35,309 nucleotides of DNA, taken from Clostridia bacterium (GTDB lineage: Bacteria; Bacillota; Clostridia; Oscillospirales; Acutalibacteraceae). The number at the start of each line of letters is the position of its first letter. The first letter of the stretch is position 1. The notes beneath the pieces are model-generated. The model saw only the letters and a list, made by a program, of their open reading frames with translations. It ran no database searches and was not told where the DNA came from. The translations under genes were made by a program, and so were the position numbers. Where the stretch lies: NCBI GenBank assembly GCA_900769535.1, contig CAAGHB010000019.1:1-35309 (forward strand), in the 5' to 3' direction. This document shows, piece by piece, positions 8,812 to 17,247 of the stretch.

Positions 8812-9678
8812 CAATATTTTTATACATTCATTTTTATCATTTTGTATGGCCGAAATTATTTCATCAATAGATGAAAATTTATTTTCGTCTCGAATATGCT
8901 TTTTTAACCTAACCCGAACTTTTTCTCCATAAAGGTCACCTGAGTAACCTATTATATGTGTTTCGGCAAGTGGTTTTTCAGTTAAAAACGTCGGCCGTAT
9001 TCCTATATTCAGCACAGATGAATATTCCTGTCCGTCAACAACAGCAGTCCCTGCATACACCCCGAATCGAGGTAATACATATCCTTCATCATACTGCTGA
9101 TTTATCGTAGGAAATCCCATCTTGTGTCCCCGTCCATCTCCTTTTTGAACGGTAAAATCGATGGTATACCAATGGCCCATGAGTAAACGGGCTAACTGCA
9201 TTTCACCATTCGCTATACATTCCCTAATAACAGTTGACGAAGCTGTTATACCGTTCACTGTCACTGTTTCGCACTTTTTGCTCTCTATTCTGTTTTCGAT
9301 GCAAAACCTGTTAATATCGTCGTAGTTGCCGCAAGCCCCTTTTCCGAATCGGTGATTTTCACCGCATACAAAAAGTCGTACGTTCATTTTTTTATAAAGC
9401 ATTTCAAGATATTCATCGGGTGTCATATCACGAATTTCATCAAGTTCGAGACAAATCACGGTATCTACACCCAATTTTTCAAGAAAGCTGAAATTCAGCT
9501 CATCCGAAAAAATTCGCTTTTTTCGATTTTTCTGCATAATCATAATGACAACGGGTGTAAATCCTGATTCAACCGCAACCGAAACAACCCTCTGATGACC
9601 TAAATGCACGCCATCAAAGGTGCCGAGTGCCGCTGCGCAGCCATTTTCAAAAAATATCGGGTTTTGCAAAACCTTCAT
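8797..9678 (-). CDS. ribF: Bifunctional riboflavin kinase / FAD synthetase
   Basis: This 293-residue protein is near the usual size of RibF. The N-terminal nucleotidyltransferase (FAD synthetase) half carries GTFDGVHLGHQ (residues 19-29) and a CGENHRFGKG segment. The C-terminal riboflavin-kinase half carries KGDGRGHKMGFPTIN and FGVYAGTAVVDG. The enzyme makes FMN and FAD from riboflavin in the cytosol. The gene starts 7 bases after the truB stop; GGAG lies 12 bases before the ATG. It is the last gene of the nusA-infB operon, a common place for it in Firmicutes. No FMN riboswitch precedes it. Confidence 0.95.
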   Translation of the reverse strand: MKVLQNPIFFENGCAAALGTFDGVHLGHQRVVSVAVESGFTPVVIMIMQKNRKKRIFSDELNFSFLEKLGVDTVICLELDEIRDMTPDEYLEMLYKKMNVRLFVCGENHRFGKGACGNYDDINRFCIENRIESKKCETVTVNGITASSTVIRECIANGEMQLARLLMGHWYTIDFTVQKGDGRGHKMGFPTINQQYDEGYVLPRFGVYAGTAVVDGQEYSSVLNIGIRPTFLTEKPLAETHIIGYSGDLYGEKVRVRLKKHIRDENKFSSIDEIISAIQNDKNECIKILKDCD

Positions 9679-9687
9679 TACCTTTTA

Positions 9688-10566
9688 TCACTCCGTGATT
9701 ATACACTTAATCTTTAACAATTCGCCGTCAACCAATCCAAGCCCAAGAAATTTATTATCATATGAATACACGCGAATTAAATCGCCGTCAGACACTTCTA
9801 TATCAAAGCTTAACCGTTCCAAGAAAAGTTCTCCGCCATTTAGGAACCGTCGCGTTTGATTGTCAGTCACGTTAACCGACGGACAATAAGAAACTACCGA
9901 ATCTGCTTCGCGCAAATACTTTTTGGGATTATCCTTTAATTCATCGAGGGTAACGCACATATCGGCGGTGTAACCTGCCGTTTCGGTACGCCGAAGCATA
10001 GTTAGAGTTGCCCCTACCCCGATTGCCTTGCCTAAATCGTCAGCAAGTGACCGAATGTATGTCCCCTTTGAACAAATTACGTCAATTATAAACTTATTTT
10101 TGCCACTTTTTTCGATTATAGCAAGCTTTTTAATATTAACCAAACGGGCTTCCCTTTCGATTTCTACGCCCTGACGAGCTAAATCGTAAAGTCGCACTCC
10201 GTCCTTTTTTAGTGCCGAGAACATTGGCGGAACCTGTTCGTATTCCCCGATAAACCGACTGCATACCGACTCAAATTCAGAAGCAGATATATCGCAATCG
10301 GTTTCTTTAATAACATTGCCGGTTATGTCAAGAGTATCTGTTTCAACGCCAAGCAAAACCTCAGCAGTATAACGCTTGTCCGCAGTGAGCATAAGCTCGC
10401 AAAGTCGGGTTGCGCGACCAAGCAAAATAGGCAAAACACCTGTCGCCATCGGGTCAAGTGTTCCTGTGTGGCCAACCCTTTTTTCTCCAAAAATTCTCTT
10501 AACAGCCGACACTGCCGAAAAAGAGGTCATTCCCTCCGGCTTGTCAAGTAAAATCATTCCCTGCAT
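9688..10566 (-). CDS. truB: tRNA pseudouridine-55 synthase
   Basis: This 292-residue protein modifies U55 in the T-loop of tRNAs. The N-terminal MQGMILLDKPEGMTS and the catalytic segment HTGTLDPMATGVLP, with the nucleophile Asp near residue 38, are diagnostic. The motif SKGTYIRSLADDLG and a C-terminal PUA-like segment follow. I chose ATG 10566 because homologues begin close to this motif and GGTGA precedes it by 5 bases. A GTG three codons further upstream is also open but lies inside that ribosome-binding site. The start is one base after the nrnA stop, so the genes are coupled. Confidence 0.96.
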   Translation of the reverse strand: MQGMILLDKPEGMTSFSAVSAVKRIFGEKRVGHTGTLDPMATGVLPILLGRATRLCELMLTADKRYTAEVLLGVETDTLDITGNVIKETDCDISASEFESVCSRFIGEYEQVPPMFSALKKDGVRLYDLARQGVEIEREARLVNIKKLAIIEKSGKNKFIIDVICSKGTYIRSLADDLGKAIGVGATLTMLRRTETAGYTADMCVTLDELKDNPKKYLREADSVVSYCPSVNVTDNQTRRFLNGGELFLERLSFDIEVSDGDLIRVYSYDNKFLGLGLVDGELLKIKCIITE

Positions 10567-10567
10567 A

Positions 10568-11509
10568 TCATTCACCGAGATAGTCAGAAATTGACTTCAA
10601 CATCTTTTGCTTTGCTTCATCGAGTGTACCCAAAATCTCGCAACCTGCGGCTCGGTTATGTCCACCGCCGCCAAGCATTGAGCAAATTTCAGACGCGTCA
10701 ATCGGCTCGTGTGTACGGACAGAGCATTTGAATTTACCCGCTGTTTTTTCACAAATAGTGACGCCGATTAAAACACCTTCAATTTGACGCGGAATGGGTG
10801 TTACTCCTTCCAACTCATCGGGTGTAACCATGCTCTGCATCTCGGCAGTAATTGTCATCAGTGCGCAACGGTTATCAAAGTGCATTTCGATATTATCCAC
10901 CGCCTGCTGCTCAACCTTTAATCGCGCAAACGATTTGGTATCGAACATAATGCGATTGATTTTGTAATAATCAGCGCCGCATTCGATTAACTTAGATGCG
11001 ATAATATGTGTGTTTGCAGTAGTATTTTGATACTTAAAACAGCCGGTGTCGGTGACAATTCCCGTATAGAGATTGTCAGCAATTACCTTATCAATTTCGA
11101 CGCCAAGCTCCAAAATAAGCGCATAAATATTCTCGCAATTTGCTCCTGCATCAGCATTGACATAAGTAATCGGTGCATAGCCCTTATTCGAGCGGTGATG
11201 GTCGATTGCAAGGGCAATTTTATCACCGTAAAGCTCATTATTTTTGCCCAAGAGCTTTAAATCGGCAACGTCAACGGCAACGATATTTTCGTGCTGAAAA
11301 TCCTGGATTTCGACTGGTTTTACCATATAATCATACCGCGCAGGGATTTCGTCAGCACATTCTACCCTTGCCTTTTTGCCCATTTTATGCAAAGCGTGGC
11401 AAAGCCCATACGCCGACCCGACTGTATCCCCGTCGGGTGACGCATGAGAAAGTATTAAAAAATTATCATTTTCACTAAAAAATGCTGCAATAGTTTTAAT
11501 ATCAGTCAT
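10568..11509 (-). CDS. nrnA: DHH-family oligoribonuclease / pAp phosphatase (NrnA)
   Basis: This 313-residue protein has the DHH domain motifs SHASPDGDTVGSA (about residues 21-33), VAVDVADL, the family signature AIDHHRSN, and VTDTGCFKYQNT. The C-terminal DHHA1 domain carries GGGGHNRAAG. Proteins of this type degrade 2-5 nt RNAs and dephosphorylate 3'-phosphoadenosine 5'-phosphate in the cytosol. All metal-binding residues of the four motifs appear intact. Its start overlaps the end of rbfA by 8 bases, and GAGGTAAAGA precedes the ATG. The position between rbfA and truB is typical of Firmicutes. Confidence 0.93.
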   Translation of the reverse strand: MTDIKTIAAFFSENDNFLILSHASPDGDTVGSAYGLCHALHKMGKKARVECADEIPARYDYMVKPVEIQDFQHENIVAVDVADLKLLGKNNELYGDKIALAIDHHRSNKGYAPITYVNADAGANCENIYALILELGVEIDKVIADNLYTGIVTDTGCFKYQNTTANTHIIASKLIECGADYYKINRIMFDTKSFARLKVEQQAVDNIEMHFDNRCALMTITAEMQSMVTPDELEGVTPIPRQIEGVLIGVTICEKTAGKFKCSVRTHEPIDASEICSMLGGGGHNRAAGCEILGTLDEAKQKMLKSISDYLGE

Positions 11510-11861
11510 TCTTTACCTCATCGCTCAAATCTTCAAGCATGTGTGCAATTTTTGAGCTGTATTCAATGGAATCATCGGGTATAAAGCGCAATTCCGGAAT
11601 TTTACGAATAGAAAGTCGTGAGCCAAGCTCGCGGCGGATATATCCACCTGCGCTTTTGAGTCCTTCGACAGCGCGTTTCGCTGCTTCAAAGCCCTCCATA
11701 GCGCAGACATATATCTTTGCATAAGACAAATCGTTTGTGACCTCGCATCTGACAACCGAAAGCATAAGTCCCGATACGCGCGGGTCCTTTAACTCGCGCA
11801 TAATCGACGAAATCTCACGCTTGAAATCGGACGAAATACGGTCAATTTTGTAACCTGCCAT
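11502..11861 (-). CDS. rbfA: 30S ribosome-binding factor A
   Basis: This 119-residue protein has the usual RbfA length. The single KH-like domain starts with RISSDFKREISSIMRELKDP and ends with the PELRFIPDDSIE and IAHMLEDL segments. RbfA binds the 30S subunit near helix 1 of 16S rRNA and helps late maturation, notably in the cold. It begins 6 bases after the infB stop, and its ribosome-binding site GAGG lies in the last infB codons. Confidence 0.95.
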   Translation of the reverse strand: MAGYKIDRISSDFKREISSIMRELKDPRVSGLMLSVVRCEVTNDLSYAKIYVCAMEGFEAAKRAVEGLKSAGGYIRRELGSRLSIRKIPELRFIPDDSIEYSSKIAHMLEDLSDEVKND

Positions 11862-11867
11862 TTATGC

Positions 11868-14330
11868 TCAATCCTCTCTGTATTCTTCGATAATAAAGGC
11901 CTCGAAACGATCGCCTTCCTTAATATCGTTGAACTTTTCGAGTCCGATACCGCACTCGTAGCCCTGGGCAACCTCTTTTGCGTCGTCCTTAAAGCGTTTG
12001 AGCGAGTCAATCTTATCCTCGGCGATAACGATACCGTCACGGATAACTCGAATTTGACAAGCGCGTGTAACCTTACCATCGGTAACGTAAGAGCCAGCGA
12101 TTGCGCCGACGTTAGAAATCTTATATACCTGACGTACGTCAACCGAGCCGAGAACAACCTCGCGTGTTTTCGGTGCCAACATACCCTTCATAGCGGCTTC
12201 GATTTCTTCGATACAGTCGTAAATTACGCGGTAGGTTCTGATTTCGACGCCGTCTCTTTCGGCATTATTCTTTGCTCCGACATCGGGACGAACGTTAAAT
12301 CCAACGATAATCGCATTCGATGTATTAGCAAGCATAACGTCGGATTCGTTGATTGCGCCAACGCCGCCGTGAACTACTGATACGCGAACCTCTTCGTTTG
12401 TAAGCTTTTCGAGTGACTGACGAACCGCCTCAACAGAGCCCTGAACGTCTGCCTTTACGATTACGTTGAGTTCCTTCAAATCGCCGTCAGAGAACTGGTC
12501 AAAGAAGTTGTCAAGCGTAACCTTCTGCTGTGCCTTCCAGATTTCTTCCTTAGCGCGCTGTTTACGCTGTTCGACAAGCTCTCGTGCAAGACGCTCATCA
12601 GAAACGGCATTGAATTCATCACCTGCACTCGGAACTTCGGCAAGACCGATAATCTCAACCGGTACCGACGGACCTGCGGAGGTAATCTTTGCGCCGTTTT
12701 CGTCAACCATTCCTCTTACACGGCCAACCGATGTTCCTGCAACGATAATGTCGCCGTGATTAAGTGTACCCTTCTGAACGAGGAGGGTTGCAACCGGGCC
12801 TCTACCCTTGTCAAGACGAGCTTCGATAACGATACCGCCTGCTCTTCTGTCGGGGTTTGCCTTTAATTCCATAACGTCGGCAACGAGTATGATGTTTTCG
12901 AGAAGGTCGTCAATACCCTGATGCGATTTTGCTGAAACAGGAACGCAAATTACGTCTCCGCCCCATTCCTCAGGAATTACGTTATGCTCGGTAAGCTGCT
13001 GCTTTACTCTATCGGGATTTGCAGTCGGCTTATCCATTTTATTTATAGCAACAATAACCTGAACCTTTGCGGCTCTGGCATGGTTGATTGCTTCGATGGT
13101 CTGCGGCATGATACCATCATCAGCGGCAACAACGAGTACGGCAATATCGGTAGCCATAGCGCCTCTTGCACGCATAGAAGTAAATGCAGCGTGTCCCGGA
13201 GTATCGAGGAATGTAATCTCTCTGTCCTTTAACTTAACGCGGTAAGCGCCGATATGCTGGGTAATTCCGCCTGCTTCGGTTGAGGTTACGTTCTTATCAC
13301 GGATAGCGTCAAGAAGTGATGTTTTACCATGGTCAACGTGACCCATTACGCAAACAACAGGACTACGGGGACGAAGATTTTCGGTTGTGTCCTCTGTATC
13401 GTCCATAATACGCTCTTCGATTGTGACTACAACCTCACGCTCGACCTTTGCGCCGAGCTCGGTTGCAACGATTTCAGCTGTATCGTAGTCAATGGTCTGT
13501 GTAATTGTAGCCATTATGCCGAGAAGCATAAGCTGCTTGATAACCTCTGCGGCAGTCTTTTTGAGCTTTGTTGCAAGGTCGCCAACGGTGATTTCATCGC
13601 CAACGGTGATTTTAAGCGGCATTTTCTTAATTCTTTCGAGCTGAATGCGACGAAGCTTATCTGCTTCCGTCTCACGCTTCGGTCCCTTTTTGGGATAGCC
13701 CTGCTGAGGACGCTTTTTAATCTGTTGACGGTTCTGGGTCTGGGTGTTTACACCCTTGTCGCTTGCAATTGACTCGTACTTTTCGTTATAACGGTCGAGT
13801 TCAACATAAGCCGAATGCATATCAACCTTGCGAATTTCGGCAGGTCCTCTGTTGGGAGCAACGGAAGGCGCCTTTTTCTTCTTTTCGGGCATGGGCTGTT
13901 TAACACCTGTCGGCGCAACCGGTTTCTTTTCATTAGTTTTATTATTCTCGGACTTTTGAGCCGTTTTTTCGGTCTTTTCAGCAGCAGGTTTAGCCGGCGC
14001 TTTACCTTCCTTTTCCGCCTTTGCAGCCCTTGCCATTGCGGCGAATTCCTCGGCTATTCTTGCCTGTTCGGCTAATTTCGCCTCTTTCGCCTCTGCCTCG
14101 GCTTTACGGCGTTCTTCTCTCGCCTTTTCGCCTTGCGCAAAGTAGTTATCAAAGGATTCTACCTGATTATTCTGAGTCATATAATCAAAAATTATATTAA
14201 GTTCATTTTCTTCAAGAACCGTCTGGCTCTTTTTCGGCTCGCTGATAAATCCTGAAAGAAGCGTAATTATATCCTTGCTTGGTACATCAAAGTCTTTTGC
14301 AACCTCGTGTACTCTATATTTAATCATCAT
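11868..14330 (-). CDS. infB: Translation initiation factor IF-2
   Basis: This is an 820-residue protein. An N-terminal IF2-N helical domain (residues 1-50) is followed by a long charged, Ala/Lys/Glu-rich linker (about 65-235) and a second IF2-N domain (about 237-290). The G domain has G1 GHVDHGKT (330-337), G3 DTPGH (376-380), G4 NKMD (430-433) and G5 SAKSHQG. Domains II to IV complete the C terminus. IF-2 delivers initiator tRNA and drives subunit joining. The ATG overlaps the stop codon of the ylxQ gene by four bases. A second ATG follows the first directly, so the start is uncertain by one codon. Confidence 0.97.
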   Translation of the reverse strand: MMIKYRVHEVAKDFDVPSKDIITLLSGFISEPKKSQTVLEENELNIIFDYMTQNNQVESFDNYFAQGEKAREERRKAEAEAKEAKLAEQARIAEEFAAMARAAKAEKEGKAPAKPAAEKTEKTAQKSENNKTNEKKPVAPTGVKQPMPEKKKKAPSVAPNRGPAEIRKVDMHSAYVELDRYNEKYESIASDKGVNTQTQNRQQIKKRPQQGYPKKGPKRETEADKLRRIQLERIKKMPLKITVGDEITVGDLATKLKKTAAEVIKQLMLLGIMATITQTIDYDTAEIVATELGAKVEREVVVTIEERIMDDTEDTTENLRPRSPVVCVMGHVDHGKTSLLDAIRDKNVTSTEAGGITQHIGAYRVKLKDREITFLDTPGHAAFTSMRARGAMATDIAVLVVAADDGIMPQTIEAINHARAAKVQVIVAINKMDKPTANPDRVKQQLTEHNVIPEEWGGDVICVPVSAKSHQGIDDLLENIILVADVMELKANPDRRAGGIVIEARLDKGRGPVATLLVQKGTLNHGDIIVAGTSVGRVRGMVDENGAKITSAGPSVPVEIIGLAEVPSAGDEFNAVSDERLARELVEQRKQRAKEEIWKAQQKVTLDNFFDQFSDGDLKELNVIVKADVQGSVEAVRQSLEKLTNEEVRVSVVHGGVGAINESDVMLANTSNAIIVGFNVRPDVGAKNNAERDGVEIRTYRVIYDCIEEIEAAMKGMLAPKTREVVLGSVDVRQVYKISNVGAIAGSYVTDGKVTRACQIRVIRDGIVIAEDKIDSLKRFKDDAKEVAQGYECGIGLEKFNDIKEGDRFEAFIIEEYRED

Positions 14331-14650
14331 ATAACTGATTCATCCTTCCTCGTTAAATTGTATAAAGATAATATTTTTTCCGCAAAGCCCTTTTCGGTAA
14401 CTGCGACTACGCCGGCCTTTATTCCGATTGAAGCGGAAAGCTCGTCGAGCGTACAGTCAATTTCTATCACAGGGACATTGTATTTTCCGCCAATAAACGT
14501 TGCTTCCTTTGCCGTTTTTGGTGAAATATTATTGGCATACATAATCAAATATGCCTTTTTATTCTTTGCGGTTGAAAGGGTTTCATTAAAGCCAATCGCT
14601 AATTTTCCTGCCCGTCTTACGAGCCCGAGCATAGATAAAATTCTATTCAT
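14327..14650 (-). CDS. ylxQ: L7Ae/YlxQ-family RNA-binding protein
   Basis: This 107-residue protein begins [21 protein letters not shown], the typical start of the YlxQ branch of the L7Ae/L30e kink-turn-binding family. It continues with the [16 protein letters not shown] segment. Such proteins sit between ylxR and infB in many Firmicutes; their cellular role is unclear, but K-turn RNA binding is likely from the family. The reading frame is open further upstream to 14806, but that part overlaps ylxR, so I take the ATG at 14650, which gives the family length and an 8-base overlap with ylxR. Confidence 0.9.
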   Translation of the reverse strand: MNRILSMLGLVRRAGKLAIGFNETLSTAKNKKAYLIMYANNISPKTAKEATFIGGKYNVPVIEIDCTLDELSASIGIKAGVVAVTEKGFAEKILSLYNLTRKDESVI

Positions 14651-14912
14651 CGGCTGATATTTCCTCCTCCATACCGTTATAAATCTCGTCGGGTATGGTG
14701 ACCTCGAAGGCACGGTCAATGCGCTTTGATTTTCGTGCTTTTTTAAGGCAATCGGGATTCGGACAAATATATGCGCCTCGTCCGTTTTTCTTTCCTGTTT
14801 TATCAAGGGAAATTTCGCCGTCTGATGATTTTACTATTCTAATCAATTCGCGTTTTTCCTTCATTTCGCCGCAACCGACACACATTCTCATCGGCTGTTT
14901 GCGCTTTTGCAT
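14643..14912 (-). CDS. ylxR: YlxR/DUF448 protein, RNase P modulator RnpM family
   Basis: This small basic protein of 89 residues has the family signature: MRMCVGCGEMKEKRELIRIV near the N terminus, then KTGKKNGRGAYICPNPDC and a KKA-rich helix. YlxR/RnpM binds nucleic acid; in Bacillus it has been described as a modulator of RNase P activity. GGGAGG stands 9 bases before the ATG. The gene lies 38 bases after nusA and overlaps the next gene by 8 bases, as usual in this operon. Confidence 0.93.
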   Translation of the reverse strand: MQKRKQPMRMCVGCGEMKEKRELIRIVKSSDGEISLDKTGKKNGRGAYICPNPDCLKKARKSKRIDRAFEVTIPDEIYNGMEEEISADE

Positions 14913-14950
14913 AAACCTACGCCTCCCAGCTTATTTATTATGAGTTATAA

Positions 14951-16003
14951 TTATTCGCCGTAAAAACCGCTTTCGGGACGAATATCAATCTTCCATCCGG
15001 TTAAACGCGCTGCAAGGCGTACGTTCTGACCTTTATTGCCGATAGCAAGTGAAAGCTGGCCGTCAGGAACTGTTGCCTTACAAACCTTTTGTCCGTCGGT
15101 GTCGAGTTCGACCGACAGAACCTTTGCGGGTGAAAGTGCTTCCTTTATAAATTCAACGGGGTCTTCCGAATACTTGATAATATCAATCTTTTCAGGATTA
15201 AGTTCATCGAGGATTTTAGAAATTCTTGCGCCGCGCTGGCCTATACATGAACCGACTGCATCAACGTTTTCGTCCTTTGAATATACTGCAATCTTGGTTC
15301 GTGAGCCGGCCTCACGAGAAATCGCCTTAATCTCGATTGTGCCGTCAAAAATTTCGGGTACTTCAAGCTCGAACATTCTTCTTACAAGGCCGGGGTGAGT
15401 TCTTGAAATCATTGCTCTCGGGCCTTTTTCACTTTCTCTTACGTCAACGATAAATACCTTAATATTATCGCCTTCGTCGAGGATTTCATCGGGAATCATT
15501 TCGGCCTTCGGAAGCATTGCTTCTGAATTTCCGATTTCAACCGTTACGCTGCCTGTTTTAGGATTGACACGAACAACCTTTGCTGATACAAGTTCCTGAT
15601 TCTTTGACTGGAATTCGGCATAGGTCTTATCCCTTTCAGCGTCCTTGATTCCTTGACGGATAACGTGCTTTGCTGTTTGTGCGGCAATACGGCCGAAATC
15701 CATTGTTTCGAGCTTGATTTCAACAAAATCACCGACAACTGCGTTCTTATTATATGCACGGGCTGCTTCAAGTAAAAGCTCTGTTGCGGGGTCTTCAATT
15801 TCCTCAACAACGGCTTTTCTTACATATACTTCAAATTTCTGCTTTTCGCAATCGATGTTGCAAAAAACGCAATCCTTGCCGTTGTAATCTTTTTTTACCG
15901 AAACGACGATAGCATTAGCTATTTTTTCGGCTAAGTAATTTGCGGGTATCCCCTTTTCCTTTTCCATAAGTGCTATTGCTGCAAAAAAGTCCTTGTTGTT
16001 CAT
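14951..16003 (-). CDS. nusA: Transcription termination/antitermination factor NusA
   Basis: This 350-residue protein is the short Firmicutes form of NusA. Visible domains are the N-terminal RNA-polymerase-binding domain (about 1-130, starting MNNKDFFAAIALMEKEKG), an S1 domain (about 135-200, with SAKVVRVNPKTGSVTVEIG), and two KH domains with VGSCIGQRGARI and LAIGNKGQNVRLAARLTGW. There is no C-terminal acidic repeat of the kind found in E. coli NusA. It modulates pausing, termination and antitermination. It follows rimP after 35 bases; a weak AAGGA precedes the ATG. Confidence 0.96.
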   Translation of the reverse strand: MNNKDFFAAIALMEKEKGIPANYLAEKIANAIVVSVKKDYNGKDCVFCNIDCEKQKFEVYVRKAVVEEIEDPATELLLEAARAYNKNAVVGDFVEIKLETMDFGRIAAQTAKHVIRQGIKDAERDKTYAEFQSKNQELVSAKVVRVNPKTGSVTVEIGNSEAMLPKAEMIPDEILDEGDNIKVFIVDVRESEKGPRAMISRTHPGLVRRMFELEVPEIFDGTIEIKAISREAGSRTKIAVYSKDENVDAVGSCIGQRGARISKILDELNPEKIDIIKYSEDPVEFIKEALSPAKVLSVELDTDGQKVCKATVPDGQLSLAIGNKGQNVRLAARLTGWKIDIRPESGFYGE

Positions 16004-16038
16004 TTTTTATATCAATCCTTTCAATTATATATAAGTTT

Positions 16039-16518
16039 TTAAAATAAATCGGTATCATCTGCTAAAACAACGCCCGATATTTCGCCTTTTTCAAATCGGC
16101 GGGTTTCGCCGTTAATTTCAATTTCAATTCCGTTATTATACGAAATCAAAATTCCCGTAAAATCGCGTTCTTTATCAATAGGTCTGATTGTGTGAATCCT
16201 TACCTCTTGACCAATAGCAAACTCATAATGCTTTTCTCTCGTTAGCGGTCGGGCAAGACCGGGAGACGACACCTCTAAATAATATGCACAGCTAATCGGG
16301 TCGGCTTCATCAAGAATCGGGTCAATCGCACGTGACATATTTTCGCAATCTTCGATGCCAATTCCGTCAGGACTGTCGATTATAATGCGAAGATAGTGCC
16401 CTGTACCTTCTTTTTGAAAACGAATGTCCCACAGGTCAAGGTTTAACCCTTCCGCGATAGGAAGTGCGAGTTCGTAAACCTTTTTTTCGGTGGAATTCAT
16501 TTTATCGAGAATACTCAA
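16039..16518 (-). CDS. rimP: Ribosome maturation factor RimP
   Basis: This protein of about 159 residues shows the RimP pattern: ALPIAEGLNLDLWDIRFQKEG, the IDSPDGIGIEDCENMSRAID helix region, YYLEVSSPGLARPL and a C-terminal SH3-like domain. RimP assists 30S subunit maturation. The start is uncertain. GGAGG ends at 16527: the ATG at 16524 is only 2 bases away, the TTG at 16518 is 8 bases away and therefore chosen, and the ATG at 16500, which best fits homologue length, is 26 bases away. The frame is open up to 16650, but that part overlaps a leader hairpin and is unlikely to be translated. It is the first gene of the nusA-infB operon. Confidence 0.9.
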   Translation of the reverse strand: MSILDKMNSTEKKVYELALPIAEGLNLDLWDIRFQKEGTGHYLRIIIDSPDGIGIEDCENMSRAIDPILDEADPISCAYYLEVSSPGLARPLTREKHYEFAIGQEVRIHTIRPIDKERDFTGILISYNNGIEIEINGETRRFEKGEISGVVLADDTDLF

Positions 16519-16542
16519 ATGCATAACCTCCAAACAAAGATA

Positions 16543-16566
16543 AAAGAGCGGGTCGCCCCACTCTTT
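16543..16566 (-). promoter_or_regulatory. Leader hairpin with GCGA tetraloop upstream of rimP
   Basis: Two 10-base arms (16557-16566 and 16543-16552) pair completely, with one G-T pair, around the loop GCGA, which fits the stable GNRA class. A T-rich stretch follows on the minus strand and the rimP ribosome-binding site starts about 12 bases further on. It may be an attenuator, a binding site for an operon product, or an RNA-stabilising element. No clear promoter for this operon could be picked out upstream. Confidence 0.55.
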
Positions 16567-16643
16567 CTCCGTTTCGTTTATTCTTACATTATGTATACTA
16601 TCATACACCAATAAAAAAAGCAAGTATTTTTTTAAAAAAAGTG

Positions 16644-16672
16644 TTGACATACTGAAATAATTATATTATAAT
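16644..16672 (+). promoter_or_regulatory. Consensus sigma-A promoter of tRNA-Met-tRNA-Glu
   Basis: TTGACA (16644-16649), a 17-base spacer and TATAAT (16667-16672) match the full consensus. The first tRNA begins 33 bases after the -10 element. It diverges from the rimP operon. Confidence 0.9.
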
Positions 16673-16705
16673 GCAAAAGTCGCTGAAAAACGCGACGGTA
16701 GATTA

Positions 16706-16782
16706 GGCGGTATAGCTCAGCTGGCTAGAGCATTCGGTTCATACCCGAAGTGTCGTTGGTTCAAATCCGACTACCGCTACCA
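16706..16782 (+). tRNA. tRNA-Met (CAT), elongator type
   Basis: A complete cloverleaf can be drawn: acceptor GGCGGTA with TACCGCT, D arm GCTC/GAGC, anticodon stem TTCGG/CCGAA with loop TTCATAC, T arm GTTGG/CCGAC, and encoded CCA. The anticodon is CAT. The anticodon stem lacks the three G-C pairs of initiators, so it is an elongator; a lysidine-modified tRNA-Ile is less likely, since the sequence resembles elongator Met tRNA of Bacillus. Confidence 0.95.
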
Positions 16783-16788
16783 GATTAT

Positions 16789-16863
16789 GGCCCGTTGGTC
16801 AAGCGGTTAAGACACCGCCCTTTCACGGCGGTAACATGGGTTCGATTCCCGTACGGGTCACCA
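16789..16863 (+). tRNA. tRNA-Glu (TTC)
   Basis: Acceptor GGCCCGT pairs with ACGGGTC, and the anticodon stem CCGCC/GGCGG encloses the loop CTTTCAC with anticodon TTC. The T arm is regular and CCA is encoded. It lies 6 bases after tRNA-Met in the same transcript. Confidence 0.96.
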
Positions 16864-16872
16864 AAAGGCAGA

Positions 16873-16909
16873 TAAAATCCGAACTGTCTACGGTTCGGAT
16901 TTTATTTTA
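16873..16909 (+). terminator. Terminator of the tRNA-Met-Glu unit
   Basis: A 12-bp stem (16873-16884 with 16893-16904) and an 8-base loop are followed by TTTTA. Confidence 0.88.
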
Positions 16910-16941
16910 GCCAAAACGAATTAAATTGCGCATTTTTTGGC

Positions 16942-16970
16942 TTGACACAAGCAGTATTTATTATTATAAT
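16942..16970 (+). promoter_or_regulatory. Consensus sigma-A promoter of tRNA-His-tRNA-Gln
   Basis: TTGACA (16942-16947), 17 bases, TATAAT (16965-16970). The His tRNA starts 28 bases after it. This is the second perfect consensus promoter within 300 bases. Confidence 0.9.
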
Positions 16971-16998
16971 ATTGTTGCCGATTAAATGCCTTATATAT

Positions 16999-17076
16999 GG
17001 TGGATATGGCGCAGTTGGCTAGCGCGCCAGATTGTGGCTCTGGAGGTCAAGGGTTCGACTCCCTTTATCCACCCCA
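16999..17076 (+). tRNA. tRNA-His (GTG)
   Basis: Acceptor GTGGATA/TATCCAC carries an extra 5' G at 16999 opposite discriminator C, as in all His tRNAs. The anticodon stem CCAGA/TCTGG encloses TTGTGGC with anticodon GTG. CCA is encoded. Confidence 0.95.
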
Positions 17077-17082
17077 TTTTAA

Positions 17083-17116
17083 CAAATGCGGGCATACGGC
17101 TCATGCCGTACGCCCG
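17083..17116 (+). other. Hairpin between tRNA-His and tRNA-Gln
   Basis: An 11-base inverted repeat (GGGCATACGGC against GCCGTACGCCC, one mismatch) with a short loop fills the spacer between the two tRNAs. No T-run follows, so it looks more like a processing or spacer hairpin than a terminator. Confidence 0.5.
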
Positions 17117-17127
17117 TTATAATTTAT

Positions 17128-17202
17128 TGAGGTGTCGCCAAGCGGTAAGGCACGGGATTTTGATTCCCGCATCCGTAGGTTCGAATCCTGCCACCTCAGC
17201 CA
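17128..17202 (+). tRNA. tRNA-Gln (TTG)
   Basis: Acceptor TGAGGTG/CACCTCA, anticodon stem CGGGA/TCCCG with loop TTTTGAT, anticodon TTG, discriminator G and encoded CCA. It shares a transcript with tRNA-His. Confidence 0.96.
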
Positions 17203-17246
17203 TATAAAACCCCTCTTTTGTCAATGAACAAAAGAGGGGTTTTATA
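17203..17246. terminator. Bidirectional terminator between tRNA-Gln and lgt
   Basis: A perfect 19-bp inverted repeat (17203-17221 with 17228-17246) and a 6-base loop, with A/T-rich flanks on both sides. It ends one base before the lgt stop codon, so it can stop transcription from both sides. Confidence 0.92.
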
Positions 17247-17247
17247 A

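Noticed and set aside
9670..9700. FMN riboswitch for ribF
   Set aside because: ribF starts 7 bases after truB, so there is no leader that could hold one.
14651..14806. N-terminal extension of ylxQ
   Set aside because: It overlaps ylxR in another frame; the family start MNRIL fits the ATG at 14650.
16525..16650. N-terminal extension of rimP
   Set aside because: It would be translated through the leader hairpin, has no ribosome-binding site and goes beyond the family's usual length.
16986..17207. Open frame spanning tRNA-His and tRNA-Gln
   Set aside because: It consists almost wholly of two tRNA genes, so coding is not credible.
16700..17210. tRNA cluster as integration site of a mobile element
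   Set aside because: No integrase, no direct repeat of a tRNA 3' end and no foreign genes are seen beside it.
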